Below are positions 17,670 to 25,016 of a DNA stretch of 64,000 bases, piece after piece (positions within the stretch are counted from its first letter, which is position 1; every line of letters begins with the position of its first letter). Made by a program: the position numbers and the translations under genes. The notes below the pieces were generated by a model. It saw only the letters and a program-made list of their open reading frames with translations. It was not told the origin of the DNA and did not search any database. The stretch comes from Verrucomicrobiia bacterium (GTDB lineage Bacteria > Verrucomicrobiota > Verrucomicrobiia > Palsa-1439). The stretch is from contig DATLVI010000046.1 of the NCBI GenBank assembly GCA_035577545.1, forward strand, positions 1 to 64,000, given 5' to 3'.

Positions 17670-19117
17670 TCAGCCTCTACGCCATCCAGTTGGAATGTCT
17701 CCTAGCGATTTGGGGAATCCTGATTCTCCTGGTGGATGCTTTCAGCCCGATTCCGAACAAGCGGACGATCGGTTACATGGCGGCGGCATTTGTGGCCGTG
17801 GCGTTGTTGTACAGTTTCGTGCTCATGCCGGTCAATCAGCCGCTCTTCAACGGGATGTATCGGTTCGACGTGTTTGCCCTGTACTTCAAGCGGCTGTTCC
17901 TGTTGGCGTTGACGATGGTGCTGGTGATGGCGGCGGAATTTTCGCCGCGCATCGAGTCGGGTGTGGCGGAGTTCTACGCGCTGCTGATGTTTTGCGCGGT
18001 GGGAATGTTGCTCATTGCGTCGGTGAACGATTTTATTTTGCTGTTCGTGGCGCTCGAACTGGTCACGATCACATTCTATGTGCTCGCCAGCTATCTGCGG
18101 CGGCAGATCCCGTCGCTGGAAGCGGGCACGAAATATCTGATTCTCGGCGCATTATCCAGCGGCTTCACGGTTTACGGGATCGCGTATATTTTCGGGACAA
18201 CCGGAACGACGAACTTCGACAAGGTCAGCGCGCAACTCTCAACACTTGGCTCGCAACCGCCGCTGGCCTTCACGTTTGGGATGCTGCTGGTGCTGACGGG
18301 ACTCGGTTTCAAGATCGCCAGCGTGCCGTTCCAAATCTGGGCGCCGGACGTTTATCAGGGCGCGCCAACGCCGGTGACGGCGTTTCTTGCGGTGGGCAGC
18401 AAAGCGGCGGGATTCGCGCTGCTGCTGCGCGTGCTGTTTGCCGGGCTTCTGCCGGTGCGCGGCATTTGGGGACCGTTGTTGCTTGTATTGGCCGGCGCGA
18501 CGCTTCTGTATGGCAATCTGGGTGCGATTCCACAGCACAACATCAAACGACTGCTGGGCTATTCGTCCATCGGCCATGCCGGCTACATGCTGATGGGCAT
18601 CGCGGCCGGAAATGCGCTCGGCGCGAGCGCGGTGCTGTTTTACCTTGGGCAATACGCGTTTACGAACCTGTGCGCGTTTCTCGCGATCATTGCCACGACC
18701 GCGGTGACGGGGAGCGATGAGATCGCCAGTTTCTCGGGACTGGGTAAACGCTCGCCGATCCTTGGGTTGGCGCTGTTCTTATCGATGATGTCACTGGCGG
18801 GTGTGCCTCCGCTGAGTGGGTTCTTTGGGAAGTTCCAGTTGTTTGCCGCCGTGATTCAACGGGCGCAGACCGATTGGCATTACTATGTGCTGGCGGGCAT
18901 CGGCGCAGTGGCGGTGGTGATCTCACTCTATTTTTACCTCGGTATTGGGCGTGCGATTTATATGCAGGAGGCGGAAGATGCCTCGCCGATTCCTGTAAGC
19001 CGGCCGATGCAGTGGGCGCTGTACGTCTGCATGGTAGCGATGATTGGGTTGGGAATTTACCAGCTCCCGCTCGTCAACGCCTCGATAATGGCTGCAAAGG
19101 TCTTTGTCTTGCATTAA
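17666..19117 (+). CDS. nuoN: NADH-quinone oxidoreductase subunit N
   Basis: NuoN is the third antiporter-like subunit, closest to the quinone end. I start it at ATG 17666, overlapping the nuoM stop by ATGA, giving 483 residues; the open frame continues upstream but inside nuoM. Landmarks: the helix-5 segment L-F-V-A-L-E-L-V-T-I-T-F-Y-V-L-A, the V-P-F-Q-I-W-A-P-D-V-Y-Q-G-A-P-T-P-V-T-A-F loop, the lysine in G-S-K-A-A-G-F, and S-S-I-G-H-A-G-Y-M-L. The later S-L-A-G-V-P-P-L-S-G-F-F-G-K-F motif is complete. It is the last nuo gene; a short gap leads to a VOC gene that may be transcribed with it. Confidence 0.96.
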   Translation: MISLYAIQLECLLAIWGILILLVDAFSPIPNKRTIGYMAAAFVAVALLYSFVLMPVNQPLFNGMYRFDVFALYFKRLFLLALTMVLVMAAEFSPRIESGVAEFYALLMFCAVGMLLIASVNDFILLFVALELVTITFYVLASYLRRQIPSLEAGTKYLILGALSSGFTVYGIAYIFGTTGTTNFDKVSAQLSTLGSQPPLAFTFGMLLVLTGLGFKIASVPFQIWAPDVYQGAPTPVTAFLAVGSKAAGFALLLRVLFAGLLPVRGIWGPLLLVLAGATLLYGNLGAIPQHNIKRLLGYSSIGHAGYMLMGIAAGNALGASAVLFYLGQYAFTNLCAFLAIIATTAVTGSDEIASFSGLGKRSPILGLALFLSMMSLAGVPPLSGFFGKFQLFAAVIQRAQTDWHYYVLAGIGAVAVVISLYFYLGIGRAIYMQEAEDASPIPVSRPMQWALYVCMVAMIGLGIYQLPLVNASIMAAKVFVLH

Positions 19118-19126
19118 GGTCGGCCC

Positions 19127-19510
19127 ATGCACCCGAAGGTCAATCGGATCAACGTCGTTTTTCTCTACGCGCAGGATCTGGCGAAGTTGCGCCCCTTTTA
19201 CGAAAAGGCGTTCGATCTCACCGAGCCGTTGGTCGATGCGAAATGGTGGGTGGAGTACGGGCTGGGGGACGGCTCCCACCTCGCGCTGCATCAGGCCGAC
19301 GCGGCGCATTTCGAGGGTGCCAATCGTCTAAAGAACACCGTCAAATTCAGCGTCGATGTCAGTGATATCGAGCATTTCATCAAGAAGCTGACTAATCTCG
19401 GCGCGGTATTTCACTATGGTCCACGGCTGGAATACGGTTTTTACCTTGCCGAGTTCGAAGACCCCGAAGGCAACTGCGTCCGATTATATCAAAAGGTCGG
19501 AAACAAATGA
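19127..19510 (+). CDS. VOC-superfamily (glyoxalase/dioxygenase-like) protein
   Basis: A 127-residue single-module VOC protein. The paired beta-alpha-beta pattern is visible: R-I-N-V-V-F-L-Y-A-Q-D-L-A-K-L-R-P-F-Y-E-K-A-F-D-L in the first half and V-K-F-S-V-D-V-S-D-I-E-H-F-I-K-K-L in the second. It ends with E-F-E-D-P-E-G-N-C-V-R-L-Y-Q, the usual last strand with a metal-ligand glutamate. The substrate cannot be told from sequence. It lies 9 bases after nuoN and overlaps the next gene's ATG by 4 bases. Confidence 0.85.
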   Translation: MHPKVNRINVVFLYAQDLAKLRPFYEKAFDLTEPLVDAKWWVEYGLGDGSHLALHQADAAHFEGANRLKNTVKFSVDVSDIEHFIKKLTNLGAVFHYGPRLEYGFYLAEFEDPEGNCVRLYQKVGNK

Positions 19511-19938
19511 ACGCTCAACGTTCAACGCTCAACGCCCAACGCTCAAGTAACGGCAAGAGCTATGACCTCGAAGATCGGCTATTAGAATACGGCGCTGATG
19601 TGATTCGTTTGGTGGAGCGTGTGCCTAGGACGCAAGCGGGAAGCCATGTCGCCGGGCAGTTATTGAGGTCAGCCACATCACCCCTGTCGAATCACGGCGA
19701 AGCGCAAGCTGCGGAGTCTGTTGACGATTTTATCCATAAGCTGAGTCTTTGTTTGAAGGAATTGAAGGAGTCCCGTCGTTGGTTGCGGCTGGTTAAACGC
19801 GTTCCATTGCTCAAGCCAGAGACGCAAGTTGACGCACTTCTCGATGAGACGGAGCAACTCATCCGGATTTTTTCCACCAGCATCCGAACGGCGCAGAAAC
19901 GGAAACTTGACGGCAAACGCGGCAGTACTTTGCGTTGA
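19507..19938 (+). CDS. four-helix-bundle protein (S23/IVP family), bracketed by inverted heptad repeats
   Basis: The family (TIGR02436) is named for proteins encoded by intervening sequences in some bacterial 23S rRNA genes and is related to Avd of diversity-generating retroelements. Signatures here are S-Y-D-L-E-D-R-L-L-E-Y-G-A-D-V-I-R at about 18-34, A-G-Q-L-L-R-S-A-T-S near 53-62, and E-A-Q-A-A-E-S-V-D-D-F-I-H-K-L. The later L-K-E-L-K-E-S-R-R-W-L-R-L-V helix is also typical. The first 14 or so residues (N-A-Q-R-S-T-L-N-A-Q-R-S) are encoded by a heptad array, and the stop codon falls in the inverted counterpart. The gene sits between nuo and fumC, far from any rRNA gene. No reverse transcriptase is in the window. 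Role unknown. Confidence 0.85.
   Translation: MNAQRSTLNAQRSSNGKSYDLEDRLLEYGADVIRLVERVPRTQAGSHVAGQLLRSATSPLSNHGEAQAAESVDDFIHKLSLCLKELKESRRWLRLVKRVPLLKPETQVDALLDETEQLIRIFSTSIRTAQKRKLDGKRGSTLR
19514..19546 (+). repeat. heptad array, left arm (YTCAACG units)
   Basis: Four and two-thirds consecutive 7-base units: CTCAACG, TTCAACG, CTCAACG, CCCAACG, CTCAA. The array is inside the first codons of the four-helix-bundle gene and is the inverted partner of the array at 19933-19974. Confidence 0.85.
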
Positions 19939-19974
19939 ACGTTGATTGTTGAATGTTGAACGTTGAGAGTTGAG
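19933..19974 (-). repeat. heptad array, right arm (inverted)
   Basis: Six consecutive 7-base units of NGTTGAN: CGTTGAA, CGTTGAT, TGTTGAA, TGTTGAA, CGTTGAG, AGTTGAG. Read on the minus strand they are the same YTCAACR heptads as at 19514-19546. The two arms could pair in RNA over about 33 bases with a few mismatches or G-U pairs, bracketing the whole four-helix-bundle gene. Confidence 0.85.
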
Positions 19975-19982
19975 GAGTTTTT

Positions 19983-21392
19983 ATGGCTACACGAATTGAA
20001 AAGGATTCCATGGGGCCGCTGGAGGTGCCGGCGGACGCTTACTACGGCGTGCAGACGCAACGGGCGGTGACGAATTTTCCGATCAGCGGCTGGCCGTTGC
20101 CGCCGCGACTTATCCACGCGATGGGCCGCATCAAACGCGCGGCCGCGAAGACCAATCTCGACCTGGGCTTGATCGACAAGAAGATTTCCGATGCCATCGT
20201 GCAGGCAGCGACGGAAGTGGTGGATGGGAAACTCGACGCGCAGTTTCCCGTGGACATTTTCCAGACCGGCTCCGGCACTTCGACGAACATGAATGCCAAC
20301 GAGGTGATTTCGAGCCGGGCCAACGAGATTCTTGGCGGCAAGCGCGGCGACAAGTCGCCCGTACATCCCAACGACCACGTCAATCTCTGCCAGTCCAGCA
20401 ACGATGTGTTCCCGACGGCGATTCACATTAGCGTGATTGAGGCGATTCGCGAGGAACTGATGCCGTCCTTGGAGCATTTACAGAAGACGCTTGCGAAAAA
20501 GGCGCAGGAATTTGACGGTGTGATGAAAATCGGGCGTACGCATTTGCAGGATGCAACGCCGATTCGGCTCGGGCAGGAGTTTTCCGGTTACGCGACCCAG
20601 GTCAAGTACGCGCAGGATCGTGCCGAAATGACCATGTGGGCGCTCGATGCGTTACCGCTCGGCGGTACGGCTGTCGGTACTGGATTGAACGCTCACCCAG
20701 AATTCGCTCAGCGAACGATTGAAAAGCTCTCCAAAGAGTTGGGAGTTCCGTTGGTCGAAGAAGAGAATCATTTTGAGGCAGCGGCGGCGCGCGATGCGTG
20801 CGTGGAGGCGAGCGGTCAACTGAAGACCATCGCGGTGAGCCTGGCGAAAATCGCCAACGACTTTCGGTTGCTGGGCAGCGGTCCGCGCTGCGGTATCGGT
20901 GAGTTGAAGATTCCGCCCGTGCAACCCGGCAGCTCGATCATGCCCGGCAAAGTGAATCCCGTCATTGCCGAGAGCCTGATACAGGTTTGCCTTTGGGTGA
21001 TCGGCGCCGACCTGGCGGTCACACTGGGCGGACTACAGAGCTTCTTCGAGTTGAATGTCGCCATGCCGCTGATTGGGACGAATATGCTGGAGAGTGTGCA
21101 CCTGCTGGCCACGGCCTCGCGCAACTTCGCCGATGCCTGTGTGAAAGGAATCGAAGCGGACAAGGAGCGCTGCGAATCGCTGGTTGAGCAGAGCCTCGCG
21201 ATGTGCACCCCACTCGCTCCCGTCATCGGCTACGACAAGGCCGCGGAGATTGCCAAGAAGGCGTACAAGGAAGGCAAGACCGTCCGCGAAGTCGCGCGGG
21301 AAATGTCGGGATTGAGTGAGCAACAGCTTAGTGAGATTTTTAACCTTCATGCGTTGACCGAGCCCGGAATTCGAGGGAAGGGCGGGGAGTAA
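19983..21392 (+). CDS. fumC: class II fumarate hydratase
   Basis: FumC interconverts fumarate and malate without an iron-sulfur cluster. The 469-residue length is typical. Diagnostic motifs: G-S-G-T-S-T-N-M-N-A-N-E-V (substrate site), H-P-N-D-H-V-N-L-C-Q-S-S-N-D-V-F-P-T (substrate binding), G-R-T-H-L-Q-D-A-T-P, and the superfamily signature G-S-S-I-M-P-G-K-V-N-P-V, whose flexible loop carries the catalytic serine. The gene follows the right heptad array by 8 bases, with GAGG upstream of the ATG. The nuclease gene starts 2 bases after its stop. Confidence 0.97.
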   Translation: MATRIEKDSMGPLEVPADAYYGVQTQRAVTNFPISGWPLPPRLIHAMGRIKRAAAKTNLDLGLIDKKISDAIVQAATEVVDGKLDAQFPVDIFQTGSGTSTNMNANEVISSRANEILGGKRGDKSPVHPNDHVNLCQSSNDVFPTAIHISVIEAIREELMPSLEHLQKTLAKKAQEFDGVMKIGRTHLQDATPIRLGQEFSGYATQVKYAQDRAEMTMWALDALPLGGTAVGTGLNAHPEFAQRTIEKLSKELGVPLVEEENHFEAAAARDACVEASGQLKTIAVSLAKIANDFRLLGSGPRCGIGELKIPPVQPGSSIMPGKVNPVIAESLIQVCLWVIGADLAVTLGGLQSFFELNVAMPLIGTNMLESVHLLATASRNFADACVKGIEADKERCESLVEQSLAMCTPLAPVIGYDKAAEIAKKAYKEGKTVREVAREMSGLSEQQLSEIFNLHALTEPGIRGKGGE

Positions 21393-21393
21393 G

Positions 21394-22197
21394 ATGATTC
21401 AAGGGGCAGACTACTACGTCTATGTTTATATTGATCCTCGAAATCTCGAGGAGTTCTACTATGGCAAGGGGTGCGGTAGCCGAAAGGACGTGCATATAGA
21501 CGCTGCTGGCAATTCGTCCAAAGCAAAGCGAATTGCTGCGATTCGCAAAGCGGGGGAAAAGCCAGTCATTCGCGTCATCGCCCGTGGCTTGAAAGAAGAA
21601 CAGGCGTACTTGATTGAAGCGACGCTTCTGTGGAAGCTCGGGAAATTTACAACCAATCAGGTCGCAGGTCATTTCCAGGAGAAGTTTAGGCCACGTGATA
21701 CACTTCATCGAGAATTACCAGGTTTCGATTTCCAAAATCGTCTCTACTATTTCAACGTGGGCGAACGTCCATACAGGAAATGGGAAGATTATCGTAAGTA
21801 TAAATTCATTTCTGCGGGGCAGGGTGCGCGATGGCGAAATGCCATTCTCGGCTTTCATACCGGTGACGTGTTCGCAGCATATTTGAAAGGGCATGGATTT
21901 GTTGGGATTGGCCGAATCAAGGAGTCAGCACTAAGAATCAATCAGGTTGTGATCAACAGCAAGCCACTCGTTGCTTTGTGCCCGAATATGTCTCTGAATT
22001 GCGAATCGGCGGAAAAGTCCGAATACGTGGCGAAGGTGGAATGGATTAAGGAGGTCCCGGCAGAGAAGGCAAAAATGAAATGGAAGAAGGGCATCTATAC
22101 CACCACGCATATTCGAGCATCCTTGGATCGACAGCCAGAAACCGTTTCATATTTGAGTGAGGCGTTCGGCGTGAAGTTCGATAAAATATTGGCTTGA
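21394..22197 (+). CDS. LEM-3-like GIY-YIG nuclease with EVE/ASCH-like C-terminal domain
   Basis: The N-terminal 90 residues have a LEM-3-type GIY-YIG core: D-Y-Y-V-Y-V-Y-I-D-P-R-N at 5-16, then F-Y-Y-G-K-G, then a downstream glutamate in L-I-E-A-T-L-L-W. The C-terminal part, from about 115, has W-E-D-Y-R-K-Y-K-F-I-S-A-G-Q-G-A-R-W, then H-T-G-D-V-F-A-A-Y and G-H-G-F-V-G-I-G-R-I. That looks like the PUA-fold (EVE/ASCH-like) domains used to read modified bases in some defence nucleases; this part is less certain. Codons and base composition are clearly more AT-rich than fumC or iscA, suggesting horizontal acquisition. The start is 2 bases after the fumC stop, with GGGGAG inside fumC as ribosome site. 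Confidence 0.75.
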   Translation: MIQGADYYVYVYIDPRNLEEFYYGKGCGSRKDVHIDAAGNSSKAKRIAAIRKAGEKPVIRVIARGLKEEQAYLIEATLLWKLGKFTTNQVAGHFQEKFRPRDTLHRELPGFDFQNRLYYFNVGERPYRKWEDYRKYKFISAGQGARWRNAILGFHTGDVFAAYLKGHGFVGIGRIKESALRINQVVINSKPLVALCPNMSLNCESAEKSEYVAKVEWIKEVPAEKAKMKWKKGIYTTTHIRASLDRQPETVSYLSEAFGVKFDKILA

Positions 22198-22265
22198 GGG
22201 TTTAAGGTTTGATCAGTCGTAATACAGGTGAAGAATTCCAGACCCTTGCACAACCAGAAACGACA

Positions 22266-22329
22266 GAGATCCTTCGACAAGTCCCGCAATTCTGCGGGAT
22301 CCCGTCGCACGACGGGACTCAGGATGACA
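22266..22329. repeat. REP-like double-hairpin element
   Basis: Two adjacent perfect inverted repeats: TCCCGCA-ATTC-TGCGGGA (22282-22299) and TCCCGTCG-CA-CGACGGGA (22300-22317). They are enclosed by an outer ATCCT/AGGAT pair (22269-22273 with 22321-22325). The whole could form a three-way, clover-like structure. It sits between the GIY-YIG gene and the iscA-like gene. Similar ATCCTTCG...AGGATGACA elements are common dispersed repeats in bacterial genomes; a second, weaker relative (GGATGACAGAGTGGGG) occurs near 22861. Confidence 0.75.
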
Positions 22330-22396
22330 AATTTAGAAAAGGTGACTCTGAGAAGCGGGCTTCACTTGGGGTGCGAAGTGGAGTAGAATAGCCCTA

Positions 22397-22774
22397 ATGA
22401 GTACGGAAGTTCCAACACAAGCTGCGCCGCGCATCGGTTCGGAGAAGCTGATTCGGCTGACGGAATCGGCGGGGCGGAAGGTCGCGCAATTGATGCAGCG
22501 CGATGGGGTGGCGAATGGGGCGTTGCGCGTGAAGATCGTGGGGGGCGGGTGCGCGGGGTTGGAGTACAAGATGGATTTCGACAAGAATCCACCGACGCCG
22601 AAGGACATTCTTATTGAGTCGGCGGGCGTGAGGGTGCTGGTGGATGTGAAGAGCGCGTTGTACGTGAGCGCGTCGGAGATTGATTTTCAGGACAAGATGA
22701 TTGGCGGCGGGTTTAAGATTCATAACCCGAATGCAACAGCCACTTGCTCCTGTGGAGAAAGCTTCAGCGTTTAG
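22397..22774 (+). CDS. iron-sulfur cluster carrier, IscA/ErpA family
   Basis: A-type carriers hand [4Fe-4S] or [2Fe-2S] clusters to target enzymes, of which this window has many in complex I. The 125-residue protein has the three ligand cysteines: the first in G-G-G-C-A-G-L-E-Y at about 49-57 and the C-x-C-G pair in C-S-C-G-E-S-F near the C-terminus. The N-terminal L-T-E-S-A-G-R-K-V and the I-D-F-Q-D segment are also typical. About 13 residues precede the usual start. IscA, ErpA and SufA cannot be told apart from sequence alone. Confidence 0.92.
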   Translation: MSTEVPTQAAPRIGSEKLIRLTESAGRKVAQLMQRDGVANGALRVKIVGGGCAGLEYKMDFDKNPPTPKDILIESAGVRVLVDVKSALYVSASEIDFQDKMIGGGFKIHNPNATATCSCGESFSV

Positions 22775-23033
22775 TCGGGGGTAGATCGTTGCCGCAAACG
22801 ACAGCGGCGTCTTCGTCTGACTCGGCTCCACTTCGCCCCGAAAGGGTTCGGGGTAAACTCTGGATGACAGAGTGGGGTGAATGCGACGGCGACGTGTTTA
22901 TGCGGGGAAAGTTTTTCGGTGTAGCGGCGCCTTCAATCTGCGCTTCGCAGAAGCGCAGCTACGACAGACCCAGATATGACGGACGGATTCCGCGCTTGGC
23001 AAGCGCGGCTACAGCGGACCCAGATACAACCCT
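22775..23033. repeat. 259-base non-coding stretch made of palindromic repeats
   Basis: No gene is visible between the iscA-like gene and the convergent membrane-protein gene. The stretch has a perfect hairpin CCCCGAA-AGGG-TTCGGGG near 22837. A 23-base palindromic block at 22938-22960 (core GCGCTTCGCAGAAGCGC) is identical to one at 50994-51016. A related block lies at 22990-23012 (core CGCGCTTGGCAAGCGCG). Both of the latter are followed by the same short tail with GACCCAGATA, so they form a degenerate tandem unit of about 52 bases. Confidence 0.7.
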
Positions 23034-23843
23034 CTAGAACGGATCGATGTCGGGCTGTTTGCTTCTTTCCACAGGATCACGGCAGGCGTTGGTCGCGCCG
23101 ATCAGGAAGATTCCGTAGACAATCAGGTAGACCAGCCAGAGGTTGAGGTTGTGGAGCCGCATGGCGGTGTACGCGGTGACGACGATGGCGGCGGGCGTGC
23201 AGGCATGGATGGCGATGTTCAGCAATTGCGACAATGCCAGCGGCGACGGCATCGAGCGTTCCATGAATGAGGCCACCATTGAGAACAGGTACGCCTGCAG
23301 CAGACAACTCAACATCCCCAGCAGCACGACCAGCAGCCATCCCAGCGGCACGGCCAGCCAGAGCAATGCCCGGGTGAGATGGCGGAAGTACTCGCCGTTG
23401 ACCGCGCCGTCGGGAAATCCGCGGAGGCTTTGCAATCGGGTGCTAATAACGGGAGTTGGGGCGTTGGTCAAAGTCACCCAGTAGAGAAAGCTGTCGGCGG
23501 TGAAGAGCACACCGAACACGGCGTTGGAGTCCGGGGTGGCTACTGCGTTCGAGGTATCGAGGACGAAGCGCACGTCGTTGTCGCCCCACGAATACGGCTG
23601 TGGCGCCTGGGTCGCGATCTTCCCGTCGTGAATGGAGAATTCGGGACGGCGGTCGTCAAAGCGGCGCGCGAATTCGTCGATTCCCTGCAAGGCGGTTGGG
23701 ATGCCACAGATGACCAGCACGACCGCCAGCGGGACCATCAGCTTGAGCAAATGCTTTACCGAGGTCGAGAGGGGCAGGTCGCGATACACGCGATAGGTCG
23801 CGAAACCGCTGCACAAGGCGATGACAGAACGGAGGAAGTTCAT
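23034..23843 (-). CDS. DUF1189-like membrane protein
   Basis: A 269-residue protein: N-terminal cytoplasmic stretch, first membrane helix at about 32-49, an extracytoplasmic domain of about 100 residues (50-155), then three or four helices between about 160 and 255. This arrangement, with F-x-S-x-x-x-Y near the start and a long loop between the first and later helices, is that of the DUF1189 family. The assignment rests on topology more than on motif identity. It is followed by def on the same strand. Function unknown. Confidence 0.65.
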   Translation of the reverse strand: MNFLRSVIALCSGFATYRVYRDLPLSTSVKHLLKLMVPLAVVLVICGIPTALQGIDEFARRFDDRRPEFSIHDGKIATQAPQPYSWGDNDVRFVLDTSNAVATPDSNAVFGVLFTADSFLYWVTLTNAPTPVISTRLQSLRGFPDGAVNGEYFRHLTRALLWLAVPLGWLLVVLLGMLSCLLQAYLFSMVASFMERSMPSPLALSQLLNIAIHACTPAAIVVTAYTAMRLHNLNLWLVYLIVYGIFLIGATNACRDPVERSKQPDIDPF

Positions 23844-23885
23844 AGGTGCGGCTGGATCTCGCTCAGAATGACGGCCTCGGACGGC

Positions 23886-24503
23886 TCACAAGCGCACCAG
23901 CCCCGATTTGGTCGGGGCCAGCGTGCGCCGCGGTTTCGCGGTTTTGGCAAGCTCGGCCAGCGTTTCCTTCTGCATTTTCTTTAATTTGCCCGCCAGGCTG
24001 ACGCGCGTCGCGGTGTCCATGCGGTCGACGAAGAGGATGCCATTGAGGTGATCGACCTCGTGTTGCGCGGCGCGCGCGAGCAGCCCCGTGCATTCGAAAA
24101 CCAGTTCCTTGCCGTCGAGGCCCGTGGCGCGGACCGTTATTTTCTCAGCGCGACGGATCTCGGCGTTTATCTCCGGGATGCTTAGGCAACCTTCTGAAGC
24201 GATCTGCTCGCCTTCGGGCTTGCTTAGTTTGGGATTGAGAAGGACGAGCGGCATGGACGTGGCAATGTCGAGGGATTCGCCGCCGAGAATCAATTGCGAG
24301 GGCCGCTCGGAACTGGAGACATCGATGACGGTAAGCATCAGCGCGTGGCCGACCTGCTGCGCGGCCAGGCCAACCCCGTCTTCAGCGCGCATGGTTTCAA
24401 GCATGTTGGCGGCGAGTTCACGGATTTCTGGCGTGACGCGTTCGATGCGCCTGCCTTTCTCGCGCAGCACAGGATGACCGTATTTGATGACTTCCAGAAC
24501 CAT
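23886..24503 (-). CDS. def: peptide deformylase
   Basis: Removes the formyl group from the initiator methionine of new proteins. All three family motifs are present: G-V-G-L-A-A-Q-Q-V-G at 43-52, E-G-C-L-S-I-P at 104-110 with metal ligand C106, and Q-H-E-V-D-H-L-N-G at 147-155 with ligands H148 and H152 and the catalytic glutamate between them. The 205-residue length includes a basic C-terminal extension of about 35 residues. An insertion of about 14 residues near 66-79 (R-P-S-Q-L-I-L-G-G-E-S-L-D-I) is typical of some non-proteobacterial enzymes. No fmt gene is nearby. Confidence 0.96.
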   Translation of the reverse strand: MVLEVIKYGHPVLREKGRRIERVTPEIRELAANMLETMRAEDGVGLAAQQVGHALMLTVIDVSSSERPSQLILGGESLDIATSMPLVLLNPKLSKPEGEQIASEGCLSIPEINAEIRRAEKITVRATGLDGKELVFECTGLLARAAQHEVDHLNGILFVDRMDTATRVSLAGKLKKMQKETLAELAKTAKPRRTLAPTKSGLVRL

Positions 24504-25016
24504 GCGCTGAGTATACCCGCAGCGGGGGAACGCGTCAAAGTGGAAGTCCCGCGGTCAAACAACCGCGAGAATATATATCGTAAATCGATAGTTTTTACTG
24601 GACACGGTGCAAGGCGGTGGCTATAGTCGGCGCGTGAATTATGAGTTGAATCCGCCTTCACCAAGGCTTCGATCGTCGCGCTTGGCGCCATGCCGGACGA
24701 GTCGGCGCGACACGCGAGGGCCTACATACGTTTCTGCGAAACGAACCCATTTCATTTTTGAAAAGTTTTCCACGTATCAGATTTATTTGCAGATACTTGT
24801 GATGTTTGCAGAGGTGTTTGCAAATGGGTTCGTTTTGGGAAAACAAACCCATTTTGGGGGTGTTTTGAGGGTGTTTTCATCGAAAAGTGGGTTCGTTTCG
24901 GGGGAACGAAGCCTTTCTGGGGGGGCGCGACGGTGACGTCCAACCACGTTCAAGCGGAGGCGCAGCTTGCTCCTTATTTCCCACCTGTGCTAGAAAGCGG
25001 GGCAAGGAGGTGCTTC
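24504..25016. repeat. non-coding stretch with an inverted AAACGAACCCATTT repeat cluster
   Basis: No real gene in these 513 bases. A region from 24649 to about 24730 resembles the one at 54405-54490: both start ATCCGCCTTC and end in CTGCGAAACGAACCCATTT. Four copies of the 14-base core follow: AAACGAACCCATTT at 24739-24752, its exact inverse at 24822-24835, a one-mismatch direct copy at 24841-24854 and a near inverse with one inserted base at 24884-24898. They alternate in orientation, so the transcript could fold into two hairpins. Translating this region gives repetitive peptides (K-R-T-H-F, N-E-P-I-C), which I treat as spurious. Confidence 0.75.

Noticed and set aside
19514-19974. CRISPR array or diversity-generating retroelement
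   Set aside because: Heptad units have no spacers and no cas genes are near. The S23 protein is related to Avd, but no reverse transcriptase, template repeat or variable repeat was seen.
22209-22391. 60-codon ORF between the nuclease and iscA-like genes
   Set aside because: Most of it is the double-hairpin repeat element; no ribosome site.
24658-24943. Short ORFs with K-R-T-H-F and N-E-P-I-C peptides
   Set aside because: Their translation simply follows the AAACGAACCCATTT repeat; no ribosome sites; both strands open.
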